Positions 44,052 through 53,635 of a stretch of 64,000 nt of DNA are shown here, piece by piece. Positions within the stretch are counted from its first letter, which is position 1; each line of letters opens with the position of its first letter. The notes under the pieces were generated by a model that was given only the letters and a program-made list of their open reading frames with translations, ran no database searches and was not told where the DNA came from. This DNA comes from Spirochaetota bacterium (GTDB lineage Bacteria > Spirochaetota > UBA4802 > JAFGJZ01). The translations under genes and the position numbers were made by a program. The stretch lies in assembly GCA_016934935.1 (NCBI GenBank), contig JAFGRW010000082.1:1-64000 (forward strand), read 5' to 3'.

Positions 44052-44080
44052 TTGACATTTTTATCAGTAATCTATACATA
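44052..44080 (+). promoter_or_regulatory. Possible promoter of the hemerythrin-GGDEF gene
   Basis: TTGACA (44052-44057) and TACATA (44075-44080) are 17 nt apart, about 50 nt upstream of the start codon. Confidence 0.5.
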
Positions 44081-44130
44081 TACAGTACTATATTTATTAA
44101 AATAATCTACATACCATAGATGAGGCGCAA

Positions 44131-45234
44131 ATGGAAAACATTTTTAACTGGTCAGATGATTTTTATACTGATATCAAAATAGTTGACGAACAGCATATGA
44201 AGCTGATCGAAATCATCAACCAGATCGCGCGCATCTCTATAGAACTAACCGATGAAGCAACTGACAAATTAAACAAAATCAGGCCTCAAATCATCAGCTA
44301 TATCAAGACACATTTTGAAACAGAAGAGGCGCTAATGGTCAAATACAATATTGATGCCCGCCATCAGTCAGATCATATTAAAAATCATAACACCTTTAAG
44401 GATGATGTCTCCGCATTTTTAAATGACAGCAAAACCTTTAACAAAAACCATGTTATAAACATCACAGACTACCTGATTAAATGGCTCGCATACCACATAC
44501 TTAATACCGACAAAAGAATGGCACGGCAGATAGATCATATTAAAAATGGCAAAACTCCGGATCAGGCTTTTGATTTAGAGCAGCAATTAATCAGTAACGA
44601 CTCCAATCCTTTGCTCAAAGCGCTTCGCGCAATGTTTGATATTATATCCGAAAAAAACGAACAACTGGAAAAAGCAAACCGGGAACTTGAAGCTAAAGTC
44701 AAAGAGCGTACAATACAGCTTGAAATGTCAAACAATAAACTCAAATTACTCTCCATACAGGATGAATTGACTGGACTGATGAACCGCCGGTACGCACAGA
44801 TAAGTATAAGCCAGCAGTTAGCTGAAATGGAGCGTGCCGGCGATCCCTTTTCAGTTTTACTGATTGACGCCGACAAGTTTAAGCCCATAAACGATAACTT
44901 CGGACACGATTACGGTGACCATGTTATTAAATGGGTTGCGAATCACCTGACAGATATTATCCGTAAAGAGGATATCGCGTGCCGCCTTGGAGGTGATGAA
45001 TTTGTAATAATATGCCCGAATACGCGGCTTGACGGTGCGTTTAAACTTGGATCCAAAATTGTTAATATTGGAATGAAAACCCTTGAGATCAATGGTGTTA
45101 GCTGCTGGAAACCATCCTTAAGCGCGGGTGTTGCCGAAGCCTCCAATGCCGATACGACGGAGAGCCTTCTTAAAAAAGCCGACATAGCGATGTACAAGAC
45201 GAAAGAGAAAGGCGGATCAGGTGTAAGTAAGTAA
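44131..45234 (+). CDS. Bacteriohemerythrin-diguanylate cyclase
   Basis: Residues 1-135 form a bacteriohemerythrin domain: the iron ligands show as IKIVDEQHMKLIEIIN near 15, HFETEEALM near 57, HQSDHIKNH near 74-82, and WLAYHILNTDKRM near 116. A coiled coil (about 165-205) links it to a GGDEF domain with LSIQDELTGLMNRRYAQ near 208, CRLGGDEFVIICPN near 286, and an RKED inhibitory site five residues before GGDEF. It should make cyclic di-GMP in response to oxygen or redox state at the di-iron centre. The catalytic and feedback sites are both intact. Confidence 0.95.
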   Translation: MENIFNWSDDFYTDIKIVDEQHMKLIEIINQIARISIELTDEATDKLNKIRPQIISYIKTHFETEEALMVKYNIDARHQSDHIKNHNTFKDDVSAFLNDSKTFNKNHVINITDYLIKWLAYHILNTDKRMARQIDHIKNGKTPDQAFDLEQQLISNDSNPLLKALRAMFDIISEKNEQLEKANRELEAKVKERTIQLEMSNNKLKLLSIQDELTGLMNRRYAQISISQQLAEMERAGDPFSVLLIDADKFKPINDNFGHDYGDHVIKWVANHLTDIIRKEDIACRLGGDEFVIICPNTRLDGAFKLGSKIVNIGMKTLEINGVSCWKPSLSAGVAEASNADTTESLLKKADIAMYKTKEKGGSGVSK

Positions 45235-45329
45235 GTAAATAAGTAAATAAGTTACTGCCGGGTACTAAAATACCATTGACATCTTATCCACTATTTGCAA
45301 GGTCTTACTTGGATTCACTTGGAGGTTTT

Positions 45330-46349
45330 ATGAAAAATACCCCAACCATCAGAACTCATAAACAATTATGCAAATTACTTTTTTTTCGTTTATCGACTTA
45401 CAAAAAAATTCACCTGTTAACAATTATTATTCTGACGCTCGTATCAGCTACAGGATGCTCAAAAGACAAAATGGATTCCGCTCAAAACGACCCGACTTCT
45501 AATGAGAATAGTGTTGATAGTAATTCCAATATGGATAAAACTAAAACCTTAACATTCAATACAAACATGAATCATTGTGAAACTTTATTAAATAAAAATT
45601 CTGCCTCCGAAAACAAAAATAATCCAAAAAATTATAACAAAGCCGGATATAGCCTATATAAACAAAAAAAATATAACGAAGCCGCACTGCTGTTTCGCTG
45701 CTCAACATTACAGGATAAAAATTACACAGTTGGATACTATAATCTTGCATGTACAATGGCTCTATTACATAAACAGGGAGTAAATGTCGACATTAATGAA
45801 ATTTTCATTCTTTTGCGAAAGTCTGTTGAATTGGATCCGGAAAGAATTGAAAAAATCAGGACTGATTCCGATCTGGATTCTATTCGAGAAACAGCAGAAT
45901 ATAAAAAACTCGTATCTGAAGCCAGCATTCCTAAAGCAAACAAATCCCCTCTTGTTGAAAAACTTTGCGCCTTTGAAAACTGGACATTTGTTGATTCTGA
46001 AGGACCACCACCGACATACATTTTTACAGATAAAGAGTATTGTCTCATGGGAGCGAGTCTCAAATATACAAAAAAAAACCCGGAGATGATTTATGAATTT
46101 GGAACATACACAATCGAAGATGATAACATTATACTGCATGATGAAAACAACACAAGTTTTATATACCTTGAAAACAGGGAAATTAAAGTTCTCTCTGCCA
46201 GTGGAGATCCCGACGACTTCGAAATTTATAAAGGAAACTTTCTTAAGAATATTTCTCATTCCTATGTGATGTATGGAACGGATAAAAGCTCTCTGCAGTT
46301 AAATGAACAGATTTTAAATGAATTAAAAGATCTTGCAAAAAATAAATAA
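45330..46349 (+). CDS. TPR-like lipoprotein
   Basis: GGAGG lies before the ATG at 45330. A long N-region with KKIHLLTIIILTLVSATGC gives an atypical signal peptide and lipobox (Cys near 50). The mature part has a Ser/Asn-rich linker, then NYNKAGYSLYKQKKYNEAAL near 95-114 and YYNLACTMALLHKQG near 132, the helix pairs of TPR repeats, and a beta-rich C-terminal domain (ENWTFVDSEGPPPTYIFTD near 215). Probably a surface or periplasmic binding protein; function unknown. The unusually long N-terminus before the hydrophobic core is notable. Confidence 0.75.
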   Translation: MKNTPTIRTHKQLCKLLFFRLSTYKKIHLLTIIILTLVSATGCSKDKMDSAQNDPTSNENSVDSNSNMDKTKTLTFNTNMNHCETLLNKNSASENKNNPKNYNKAGYSLYKQKKYNEAALLFRCSTLQDKNYTVGYYNLACTMALLHKQGVNVDINEIFILLRKSVELDPERIEKIRTDSDLDSIRETAEYKKLVSEASIPKANKSPLVEKLCAFENWTFVDSEGPPPTYIFTDKEYCLMGASLKYTKKNPEMIYEFGTYTIEDDNIILHDENNTSFIYLENREIKVLSASGDPDDFEIYKGNFLKNISHSYVMYGTDKSSLQLNEQILNELKDLAKNK

Positions 46350-46373
46350 TTACCTTCGTGTAAATTATTCGCA

Positions 46374-49300
46374 TTACTGATTCACACGAGCAATCCCTGC
46401 AAAAATCTTCTTCAGATCATCTGAAATCGCGACAACTACAGGAATAATCACCAGTGTTATAGCAGCACCGAAGAGAAGGCCGTATGCCAAAACCAGCGAC
46501 ATCTGCGATAAAAACGGATCGCTTCCACCGATACCGTATCCCGTGGGCAGTACGCCCAATACCGTTGTAATAGTACTCATCATAATCGGCCGCAGACGCG
46601 AAACAGCACCATCCACTATCTTTTTTTGCAGATCAATCTTTTTACCGGATTTATCTTTAGAGCTAATTGTATGTATCAGTAAAATCGAGTTGTTTACAAC
46701 AACCCCCATAAGGCCGATCATGGCAATACCCGACATCATCGAAATCGGTATACGGTGTGTCAAAAGTACAAATGCAAACCCCGCGACTAAGAGCGGTACT
46801 GCCAACAGCACCATAAGGGGACGCTTAAACGAATTGAAGATTAATGCAATTACAAGATAAATCCCTGCAAACGCCAAAAGAGCAGCTGATGAAAGTCCCG
46901 AAAAGATTAAGGCCGACTCAACCGGTTGACCAGAATATTCTATTGAAACCTGATCATTGGTTTTAAATTTACTGCCCACAAACTGCATAACTTTCATCGG
47001 ATTTATAACACGTAAATCAGTGTTGCCATAAACAGTAACAGCCCGCACTCCGTTTACATGCCGAAGGGTACCTTTCCCGGGTTTTTCACTGACAGATATA
47101 AAATTTTCGATATTAATAATCTGTCCTGCTCTGTTTGCAACTGGTAAACTCTTTAGAAAATCCTCATCGGTACGGGCATCTTCATTAAGGCGCACCCTGA
47201 TATCTATGCTCTCATCTAGTGTAACCATTTTAGAAATAATCTGACCATCAAATGCAATCCTCAGAGTCGAAAGCACATCCTCTACAGTAAGCCCTGTCCG
47301 CGAAAGTATATCATAATCTATTTCAAGATCCACTTCGTTTTTGCCCTCTATATCGTCATTTTCGACATCATAGACCCCCTCTATGTCACTTACAAAGCTG
47401 CGAACTTTTTTTTCCGTTTCAATTCTGGCAGTATCGTTATTTGATATGATTCTAATCTCGAAGGGTTTTCCCATAGGCGGCCCCTGCCGCTTGATTTCAC
47501 CGGTTACAACTGTTTTGCTATCAATAACTTTATTTATAGGCTCCTGAAGCTCATCAATTATCTGCTGCGCGCTGCGCTCGCGCTGAGAATAAGGATGCAG
47601 GTAGACAAACATGATCGCAAGGTTGTTCTGGGTACCGCGATTAACTGTAGTCAGCTCGTTATGTGTACCAATGCGGGTGTTTAACCCAACAACCTCTTTG
47701 CCGGCCAATTTGAAAATCAGATTTTCAATAGCAGAAATTTCCTTTTCGGTTTCACTCGCAGGCGTGCCCGGGAGCGTGGTCAATTTAAGGATTAAACCTT
47801 CTGAAGCCTCCTGCGGAAAGGGATCCTTTCTGACAAACTTACCCAAAGCAACAATAGAAATCAGACAAAGAATAATTGCTCCGGTTACAAACAGATAGCG
47901 TTTGTTAACAGCAAAAATAACAAGTATACGATATCCGTTTTCCATTTTGGCTATAATTTTTCGCTTTACGGGTTTTTCTGTTTTGCTGTGAGCAAGGTGA
48001 GTCGGAAGAACAAAAAAACTTTCGAAAAGAGAAACAGCAAGCCCCACTACAACCATGAGGGGAATAGCCCAGATAAATTTTCCGGGAAACCCGTTAAGAA
48101 AAAACAGAGGCGAAAAAGCTATCATGGTAGTCAACGAAGAAGCCAGAACCGGCATCCACATATCCTTAACGGCTTTATTAGCTGCCTCGGCCGGAGCAAG
48201 CCCATCCTCTCTGTTTGTGTTTGTCTCCTCGGAAATTACTATTGCATCATCCACAAGCATGCCTATAATTATTATAAACCCGCCAAGAGAAATAAGATTA
48301 ATAGACAGCCCTATGGCTTTCATAAAGATAAACAGGGCAAAAAGCGTAAAGGGTATTCCAAAAGCGGTCCAGAGAGCTGTTCTGTAATTAAAAATGCCTA
48401 TTAAAATTATTATTACAAGCGCGAACCCCATAAGAGCATTACCCACCAAAAGTGAGATGCGATTACGTGTTAACCGGGATTGATCAAACAAAATCTTCAT
48501 ATCAATACCGTCGGGTATTTTTTCGGAATTCAAAAGTTCATATACTGAATCAACAGTTTTAATAAGATCTGAACTGCCTGTTTTTTTTACTGTTACAGAG
48601 GCGCCCCTGCGGCCGTTGTTACGGACTATCAGATTGCGATTTTCGGGCATCATAACAACTTGTGCCATCTGAGCAAGTTTTATGCCATACCCGTCACGAT
48701 TCATAATAACATTTGTGTTTAGCACCTCGCGGTAATCATCAAACTTGCTGAATAAAACAACCTTACGCTCACCGACAAACGATTCCAGTGTGCCGCCGGA
48801 ACCTTCCAGATTACGTTTACCAACAGCTGCTGCAATCATTCGCAAGTCAACATTGTAGCTCCTGGCCTTAACCGGATCAATTAAAATCTGTACCTCCAGA
48901 TCCGGCACACCGGCAACGCTAATCTCTCCCACACCCGGGATTCTTCTGAGTTTTACTTCAAGCTGGTCAATATAAGGTTTTAAAAGCTCATATTCGCCGG
49001 AATATCCTATCTCTAATACAGGAACATCCGAAGATGTAAATTCACGTATTACAGGACGTCCCTCCACATTATCCGGAAGCTCCAAAGAAGATTGTACAGC
49101 ACGGTCAATATCATCAAAAAGTTTCGCGAAATCACGGTCCGAGGCATTATCATCGGCTCTAACTTCTACTATCGAAAGCCCCTCTTCCGATATGGAAAGA
49201 ACCTCTTTAATACCGTCAATAGTTAACAACTCGTTTTCAATCGGAACCGTTACATTTAGCTCTACATCACTTACCGCGGCACCGGGATAACGGGTTTCTA

Positions 49301-49442
49301 TTGTGATACGGTTCATCGATACCTCAGGGAACCCCTCTTTTCTGGAGTTAACAGCGGATACAGCCCCACCGATAAATACAGTCAAAACAAGAATGTTTAC
49401 AAACATCCGGTGAGAAATAAAAAAAGCTACTAATCGCTGCAT
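46374..49442 (-). CDS. RND efflux/transport permease (HAE1-type), 1
   Basis: The inner-membrane trimeric pump component is 1022 aa with 12 membrane segments. FPEVSMNRITIETRYPGAAV near 37-56 is the conserved porter start; GMLVDDAIVISEE near 392 carries the paired Asp of the proton relay; GFALVIIILIGIFNYRTALW and the mirrored ALLAFAGIYLVIALIFNSF give the repeats. RND pumps normally need a periplasmic adaptor and a TolC-type channel, but neither gene adjoins this one. It could serve lipid or hydrophobe transport, or use adaptors encoded elsewhere. A second RND gene lies 8 kb away in the opposite direction. Confidence 0.92.
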   Translation of the reverse strand: MQRLVAFFISHRMFVNILVLTVFIGGAVSAVNSRKEGFPEVSMNRITIETRYPGAAVSDVELNVTVPIENELLTIDGIKEVLSISEEGLSIVEVRADDNASDRDFAKLFDDIDRAVQSSLELPDNVEGRPVIREFTSSDVPVLEIGYSGEYELLKPYIDQLEVKLRRIPGVGEISVAGVPDLEVQILIDPVKARSYNVDLRMIAAAVGKRNLEGSGGTLESFVGERKVVLFSKFDDYREVLNTNVIMNRDGYGIKLAQMAQVVMMPENRNLIVRNNGRRGASVTVKKTGSSDLIKTVDSVYELLNSEKIPDGIDMKILFDQSRLTRNRISLLVGNALMGFALVIIILIGIFNYRTALWTAFGIPFTLFALFIFMKAIGLSINLISLGGFIIIIGMLVDDAIVISEETNTNREDGLAPAEAANKAVKDMWMPVLASSLTTMIAFSPLFFLNGFPGKFIWAIPLMVVVGLAVSLFESFFVLPTHLAHSKTEKPVKRKIIAKMENGYRILVIFAVNKRYLFVTGAIILCLISIVALGKFVRKDPFPQEASEGLILKLTTLPGTPASETEKEISAIENLIFKLAGKEVVGLNTRIGTHNELTTVNRGTQNNLAIMFVYLHPYSQRERSAQQIIDELQEPINKVIDSKTVVTGEIKRQGPPMGKPFEIRIISNNDTARIETEKKVRSFVSDIEGVYDVENDDIEGKNEVDLEIDYDILSRTGLTVEDVLSTLRIAFDGQIISKMVTLDESIDIRVRLNEDARTDEDFLKSLPVANRAGQIINIENFISVSEKPGKGTLRHVNGVRAVTVYGNTDLRVINPMKVMQFVGSKFKTNDQVSIEYSGQPVESALIFSGLSSAALLAFAGIYLVIALIFNSFKRPLMVLLAVPLLVAGFAFVLLTHRIPISMMSGIAMIGLMGVVVNNSILLIHTISSKDKSGKKIDLQKKIVDGAVSRLRPIMMSTITTVLGVLPTGYGIGGSDPFLSQMSLVLAYGLLFGAAITLVIIPVVVAISDDLKKIFAGIARVNQ

Positions 49443-49619
49443 ACGCCCCCCTGCTCGCTTTACGGGAAAACCAATGTTAAAGTATCAAGGTACTGCTTAT
49501 TGTACCCTACTACAGCCCTGCTGTTATTTATATTTAAAAGATAAGTAAAAAACAGAATCTATCCACATTAATCCGGACATATCAGACACAGCAGAATCAG
49601 CTTTCTGATTAAACAATAA

Positions 49620-49961
49620 TCAACTTACAAAAACTGTTTTCTTCTCCGGACGTGGGGCCTTGATAACCATAAACACAAGATCCTCACTGCTCTCGTTGTA
49701 CCAGCAGTGCACGATATCTTTGGGGCTTTCGACAAGACTATCCTTCGAAACAGCTGCTCTCTCCTCACCGATCTCCACAACACCTGCACCCGAAATAACA
49801 AAAAATGCAACATCAACCGGGGTTATATGTTTCTTTAAAGACTGTCCGGGTTTAAGCCGAATCACTGTCACCATTGCGTTCCCGGTATTATAAATATTTC
49901 TCGCGTCCACATTATGAGCAGTATCCATAACCGGCACATCGTCTACTTTTCTTATTACCAT
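49620..49961 (-). CDS. Cupin domain protein
   Basis: A single small cupin barrel: VTVIRLKPGQSLKKHITPVD near 31-50 (motif 1, with a reduced His set), AFFVISGAGVVEIGEE near 52-67, and motif 2 in ESPKDIVHCWYNESSEDLVF near 78-97. GAGGAG lies before the ATG. At 113 aa it fits small regulatory or sugar-isomerase-like cupins. Metal binding is plausible (two His) but the substrate is unknown. It lies upstream of the RND gene on the same strand with a 177-bp gap. Confidence 0.85.
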   Translation of the reverse strand: MVIRKVDDVPVMDTAHNVDARNIYNTGNAMVTVIRLKPGQSLKKHITPVDVAFFVISGAGVVEIGEERAAVSKDSLVESPKDIVHCWYNESSEDLVFMVIKAPRPEKKTVFVS

Positions 49962-50252
49962 AGTATTTCTCCTCTATTTTTATTGCATCACCTTCAAGCT
50001 ATTTCGCTATTAAGTAATTTCAATGATAGTAATTATTCATATACATATCACATTAATTACTTTATAAAATTGACCGAGGTCAACTTAACGGAATAAAATG
50101 CAACTGGCCGATTTATCATCATTACGCATATCTCTGTGAAATTATCCATACGAAGTAACATTACTAAATCTAAACCGGAAATAATTGTCTGTCACAATAT
50201 ACATGTTTAAAAAAAATTTCGTAAATGGAATTACATTTTAATCGAAAATTTA

Positions 50253-50299
50253 TTGACACTTTATAATATACTTATATACTAGTACACATGTATACTAGT
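50253..50299 (+). promoter_or_regulatory. Promoter and palindromic operator of the nitroreductase-PadR operon
   Basis: TTGACA (50253-50258), a 16-nt spacer and TATACT (50275-50280) form a strong promoter. A 22-nt palindrome (50278-50299, 20 of 22 positions symmetrical, ACTAGT at both ends and ACATGT at the centre) overlaps the end of the -10 box and the start point. The PadR protein encoded downstream is the likely ligand. Confidence 0.7.
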
Positions 50300-50316
50300 T
50301 AATTTTGGAGTGTTTT

Positions 50317-51165
50317 ATGAAACATCCTGTTATTGAAAAATCCCTTTGCAGTAAATGTGGAAAGTGTGTGCTTGTATGTCATTTGGATATTATTACGCAA
50401 AAACCCGGTGAGTTTCCCACAGTAAATACCAATAACTGGTGCAACGCTTGCGGTCATTGTGAAGCAGTCTGCGCAAACAGAGCTATTAGCAGGTTTAATA
50501 TTTTATCCGATGACAAACTTGAAAAACAAATAACTCCACAGCAGATGAGATATTTTTTACTGAAAAAAAGAAGCTCGAGAACTTTCACTTCTCAACAAAT
50601 TGATGATAAACTATTAACACGCCTGATTGACACTGCAAGCATGGCTCCTTCTGCTATCAATGGTCAGGAGAGATCCTTCATTATAATCACGGATATATCC
50701 TCAATAAACAAACTTCGTCAAAAGGTTCTTAAACATCTGAAAAAACAGCGCCCTTTTCTAAAGTTAATGGGTTCATCAATTTTTTCTGTTTTCTTGCCAA
50801 AAGATACAGTAACACATTTTAAAAATTTACTTACAGATTTTGATATTGCAATAAACAAGACAGAATCCGGCAAAGATTATATCTTTAACAATGCTGCATG
50901 TCTTGTACTATTTACCGGAATCGGCGCAGACCCGTTTGGAAAGGACAATGCCCTGGCAGCGATGCATTATCTAATGATACAGGCGGAAGCCGAAGGTCTG
51001 AGCAGCTGCATCAACGGATATTTACAATCGGCTCCGAACCTTATTAAGTCCATGGCAAAACTTCCTCCTTTACACAAGGTATTTGGAGCCATTACACTTG
51101 GATATTCCGATATTGTTTATCACTCTGGTGTTCTGCGAAAACAACCAGTTACAATAAATATCTAA
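50317..51165 (+). CDS. Ferredoxin-nitroreductase fusion
   Basis: Residues 1-60 hold two 4Fe-4S motifs, CSKCGKCVLVCHL and CNACGHCEAVCAN. From about 80 a nitroreductase domain follows: KKRSSRTFTSQQIDDKLLTR, TASMAPSAINGQERSF near 105, then DNALAAMHYLMIQAEAEGLS near 209-228 and VFGAITLGYSD near 258. Such fusions reduce nitro or flavin substrates with electrons passed through the clusters, in anaerobes. GGAG precedes the ATG at 50317. It is co-transcribed with the PadR gene 9 nt downstream. Confidence 0.92.
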   Translation: MKHPVIEKSLCSKCGKCVLVCHLDIITQKPGEFPTVNTNNWCNACGHCEAVCANRAISRFNILSDDKLEKQITPQQMRYFLLKKRSSRTFTSQQIDDKLLTRLIDTASMAPSAINGQERSFIIITDISSINKLRQKVLKHLKKQRPFLKLMGSSIFSVFLPKDTVTHFKNLLTDFDIAINKTESGKDYIFNNAACLVLFTGIGADPFGKDNALAAMHYLMIQAEAEGLSSCINGYLQSAPNLIKSMAKLPPLHKVFGAITLGYSDIVYHSGVLRKQPVTINI

Positions 51166-51174
51166 GGAGCGATA

Positions 51175-51711
51175 ATGTCACTAAAACTTGCAATGCTCGG
51201 ATTTATAGACATGATGCCGATGTCGGGCTATGATTTAAAAAAATATTTTGACTCCAGCGTTCAATTTTACTGGGCTGCGACGCATAGCCAGATATACCGG
51301 ACACTTCGCGAAATGGAGCAGGAAAACCTTTTGACAGTAGAAATTATTAATCAAACCGAATTCCCCAACAAAAAGGTCTATCAAATAACGGATAAAGGCA
51401 AGCAGACACTGACAAAATGGATTATGCAGTCTCCGGAACTTCCCCCTGTTCGTCACAAGTTGCTTGTACAACTATCATGGTCTGACAGGTTAAAAACAGA
51501 AGATATAATCAAGCTTCTTGAAGCCTATTCCGAACAAATTCAAAACAGATTGGATATCTACAACAGCGCCCAACAGACCAGTATAGCCGAGCTGGGACGT
51601 ACGAAAAGAGAACGTCTGCTTTGGCGCGCCTTACAGGATAACGGTATTACTGCATATAATGCCGAGCTTGACTGGGCACGAAGGACAATTGAAAAACTAA
51701 AAAAACATTAA
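51175..51711 (+). CDS. PadR family transcriptional regulator
   Basis: The N-terminal winged helix shows the PadR pattern LGFIDMMPMSGYDLKKYFD near 8-26, QIYRTLREMEQENLLTVEI near 39-57 and KKVYQITDKGKQTLTKWI near 66-83. A C-terminal helical dimerisation arm (Vir-type) continues to residue 178. PadR proteins usually repress genes next to them and respond to phenolics or drugs. The 22-bp palindrome at 50278-50299 is the likely binding site, making an autoregulated reductase operon. GGAG precedes the ATG. Confidence 0.93.
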   Translation: MSLKLAMLGFIDMMPMSGYDLKKYFDSSVQFYWAATHSQIYRTLREMEQENLLTVEIINQTEFPNKKVYQITDKGKQTLTKWIMQSPELPPVRHKLLVQLSWSDRLKTEDIIKLLEAYSEQIQNRLDIYNSAQQTSIAELGRTKRERLLWRALQDNGITAYNAELDWARRTIEKLKKH

Positions 51712-51715
51712 CAAT

Positions 51716-51950
51716 GGGGAACTTCGAAAAATTACAATTTTCCAGAGGGTAACATGGTTTAAGTGCCTATTCTAAAGGAATTTTTCGTGTTACCCGTGTG
51801 GCTTTTATCTTGTGCTAAAAGCTTATTGTTCTGATAAGAACAACCTACAAGGGCAAGTTCCTTTGCTGGACGCCCAGCACCACTTTGAAAAATAAAGTGG
51901 TGCTGGGCTGCTCGCATATGCAGCCTAGTTGAAAAATTAATTTTTGGAGG
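51716..51950 (+). repeat. Palindrome-rich region with a repeat also found at 63.7 kb
   Basis: Positions 51716-51800 match 63671-63750 (opposite strand) over about 80 bp, sharing ACTTCGAAAAATTAC, GTTTAA and GGAATTTTTCG-like blocks. Inside, GGGTAACA (51747-51754) pairs with TGTTACCC (51788-51795). Further on lie a 7-bp hairpin (51826-51843), a perfect 15-bp hairpin (51872-51886 with 51894-51908) and a 14-bp A/T palindrome (51932-51945). No gene is seen. Confidence 0.6.
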
Positions 51951-52010
51951 TTGTCAATACTCTTGACTGCCTTAATATCTTTTTATAATATCAATAAATA
52001 TTAAACCATT

Positions 52011-52814
52011 GTGAGCAGAACTATGATAAAAAAAATTCTAACGGAAAGCTTTTCAGTTTCCAAGAAGAAGGGTACTCCTGGCTGGTGGATAAATTTGTTC
52101 TTAATATGCCTTATATTCTTAAACGCGGCAGCTGTGGTCTTAGAGTCAATTTCTGCTTTTTATTTGCAGCATATATGTATTTTCAAAATTTTCGAAATAT
52201 TTTCCATTACAATCTTCACTATTGAATATTTTTTGCGTCTCTGGATATCACCAATTTTATACTCCGGTACCAAAGCCACAACCGCACGGTTTAAGTACTC
52301 CTTAACTCCGATGGCTATTGTCGATCTTCTCTCTGTTTTACCTTTTTACCTGCCCTTTGTCGGTGCGGATCTTCGGTTTGTCAGATCACTCCGTATTATG
52401 CGGCTTTTTCGTCTGTTCAAAATAGCCCGTTACGTAAAGGCTTTACACAAGATTCAGGATGTACTTAAAGACAAAAAAGAGGAACTGATTCTCTCTTTCG
52501 TTTTTGTCTTTTTTTTACTTCTCTTTACCTCCACACTTATGTATTATGTAGAACATCCTTATCAGCCGGAAAAGTTTAAAAGTATTCCTGAGTCCATGTG
52601 GTGGAGTATTTCAACGCTTACAACGGTTGGTTATGGTGATATATACCCTATCAGCCCTGAAGGGAAAATACTGGGGGGATTCATTTCTCTAATCGGAATA
52701 GCTATATTCGCTTTGCCGGCCGGCATTCTGGCTTCCGGTTTTTCAGAAAGCAGAGATAAAAAAAAGAGAACAAAATGCCCGCATTGCGGCAAAGATATTG
52801 AATCGACACTTTAA
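52011..52814 (+). CDS. Voltage-gated-type potassium channel
   Basis: Six membrane segments precede a pore loop with the selectivity filter TTVGYGD near 211-217. The S4 segment FVRSLRIMRLFRLFKIARY near 121-139 has regularly spaced Arg, so the channel should sense voltage. The C-terminus carries a CPHCG zinc-ribbon-like stub. Length 267 aa is typical of bacterial Kv-like channels. The start is GTG at 52011 or ATG at 52023; neither has a strong ribosome-binding site. Its stop overlaps the convergent MerR gene by 4 nt. Confidence 0.92.
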   Translation: MSRTMIKKILTESFSVSKKKGTPGWWINLFLICLIFLNAAAVVLESISAFYLQHICIFKIFEIFSITIFTIEYFLRLWISPILYSGTKATTARFKYSLTPMAIVDLLSVLPFYLPFVGADLRFVRSLRIMRLFRLFKIARYVKALHKIQDVLKDKKEELILSFVFVFFLLLFTSTLMYYVEHPYQPEKFKSIPESMWWSISTLTTVGYGDIYPISPEGKILGGFISLIGIAIFALPAGILASGFSESRDKKKRTKCPHCGKDIESTL

Positions 52815-53629
52815 CCGGTTGTAACAGGTATCTGAAGCTCTGTGAGCCACTCATTTTCACTATGCGACTTGTTCCATATTCCATCGATATATGATTCCCG
52901 GGGATTACCCGCCATAATCAGCTTATTGTCCTCTATCCATCTGAAAAGTGCCCCATATGCGTAAGACAGTGCACTGTAAGGACCTTTGTGCATTACACAT
53001 GCAGCCTGTTTGACCGCCGGTATCTCTTTAAAACTGATGCGTTCAGTCTCCTTTCCGCGGCTTGCAACCGCCTCGCAAAATTCGATATCAATTTCCTGAT
53101 CACGATACTCTCCGTCATGGTACATGATAAAACAGTAGGGAGGATCATCCACACAACAAAGATCCGGATTTGCCCGGCTTATCTCTTCACCTATTTTTGG
53201 GATTACTGTAAAGTAGTCATCGTAAGAGTCCACAACCATACGGCAACTGTAAACAAGCACGGAAGGAAGCTCTTTCAAGACTATGTCGTAACTTGTATTC
53301 TCCGCGTTGGCAACCGAATCAAGATAATGATTCACAGAGGTGAGTCTGCGAGCCGTTTCGACAACCTCTTCTTCAAGTTTGCTGCGCTGCTCAACAAACA
53401 GCTTGGCAATGTTTTTTCCGGCAATAATCTGTCGTATCTGCGCTACCGGAAAACCGCATTGTCTAAGTGAGACAATACGGTATGCAAGCGGAAGCTGCGA
53501 AGAAGAGTAGTAACGATAACCACTCTCCGAATCGATGTAGTCCGGTATAAGCAGACCCTCCGCCTCATAAAAGCGGAGCGCCTTGATCGTAACCTTCGTC
53601 ATTTTTGAAAATAGTCCTATGCGATACAT
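52811..53629 (-). CDS. MerR family regulator with GyrI-like domain
   Basis: The MerR helix-turn-helix is clear: YRIGLFSKMTKVTIKALRFY near 2-21, then GYRYYSSSQL near 37 and IVSLRQCGFPVAQIRQII near 51. A coiled helix and an effector domain follow, with KQAACVMHKGPYSALSYAY near 209-227 typical of GyrI-like multidrug binding. BmrR-type proteins activate efflux genes on binding drugs. Here the gene lies 6 nt after the ABC permease gene on the same strand, so it probably controls that exporter. Confidence 0.92.
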   Translation of the reverse strand: MYRIGLFSKMTKVTIKALRFYEAEGLLIPDYIDSESGYRYYSSSQLPLAYRIVSLRQCGFPVAQIRQIIAGKNIAKLFVEQRSKLEEEVVETARRLTSVNHYLDSVANAENTSYDIVLKELPSVLVYSCRMVVDSYDDYFTVIPKIGEEISRANPDLCCVDDPPYCFIMYHDGEYRDQEIDIEFCEAVASRGKETERISFKEIPAVKQAACVMHKGPYSALSYAYGALFRWIEDNKLIMAGNPRESYIDGIWNKSHSENEWLTELQIPVTTG

Positions 53630-53635
53630 TTCAGT

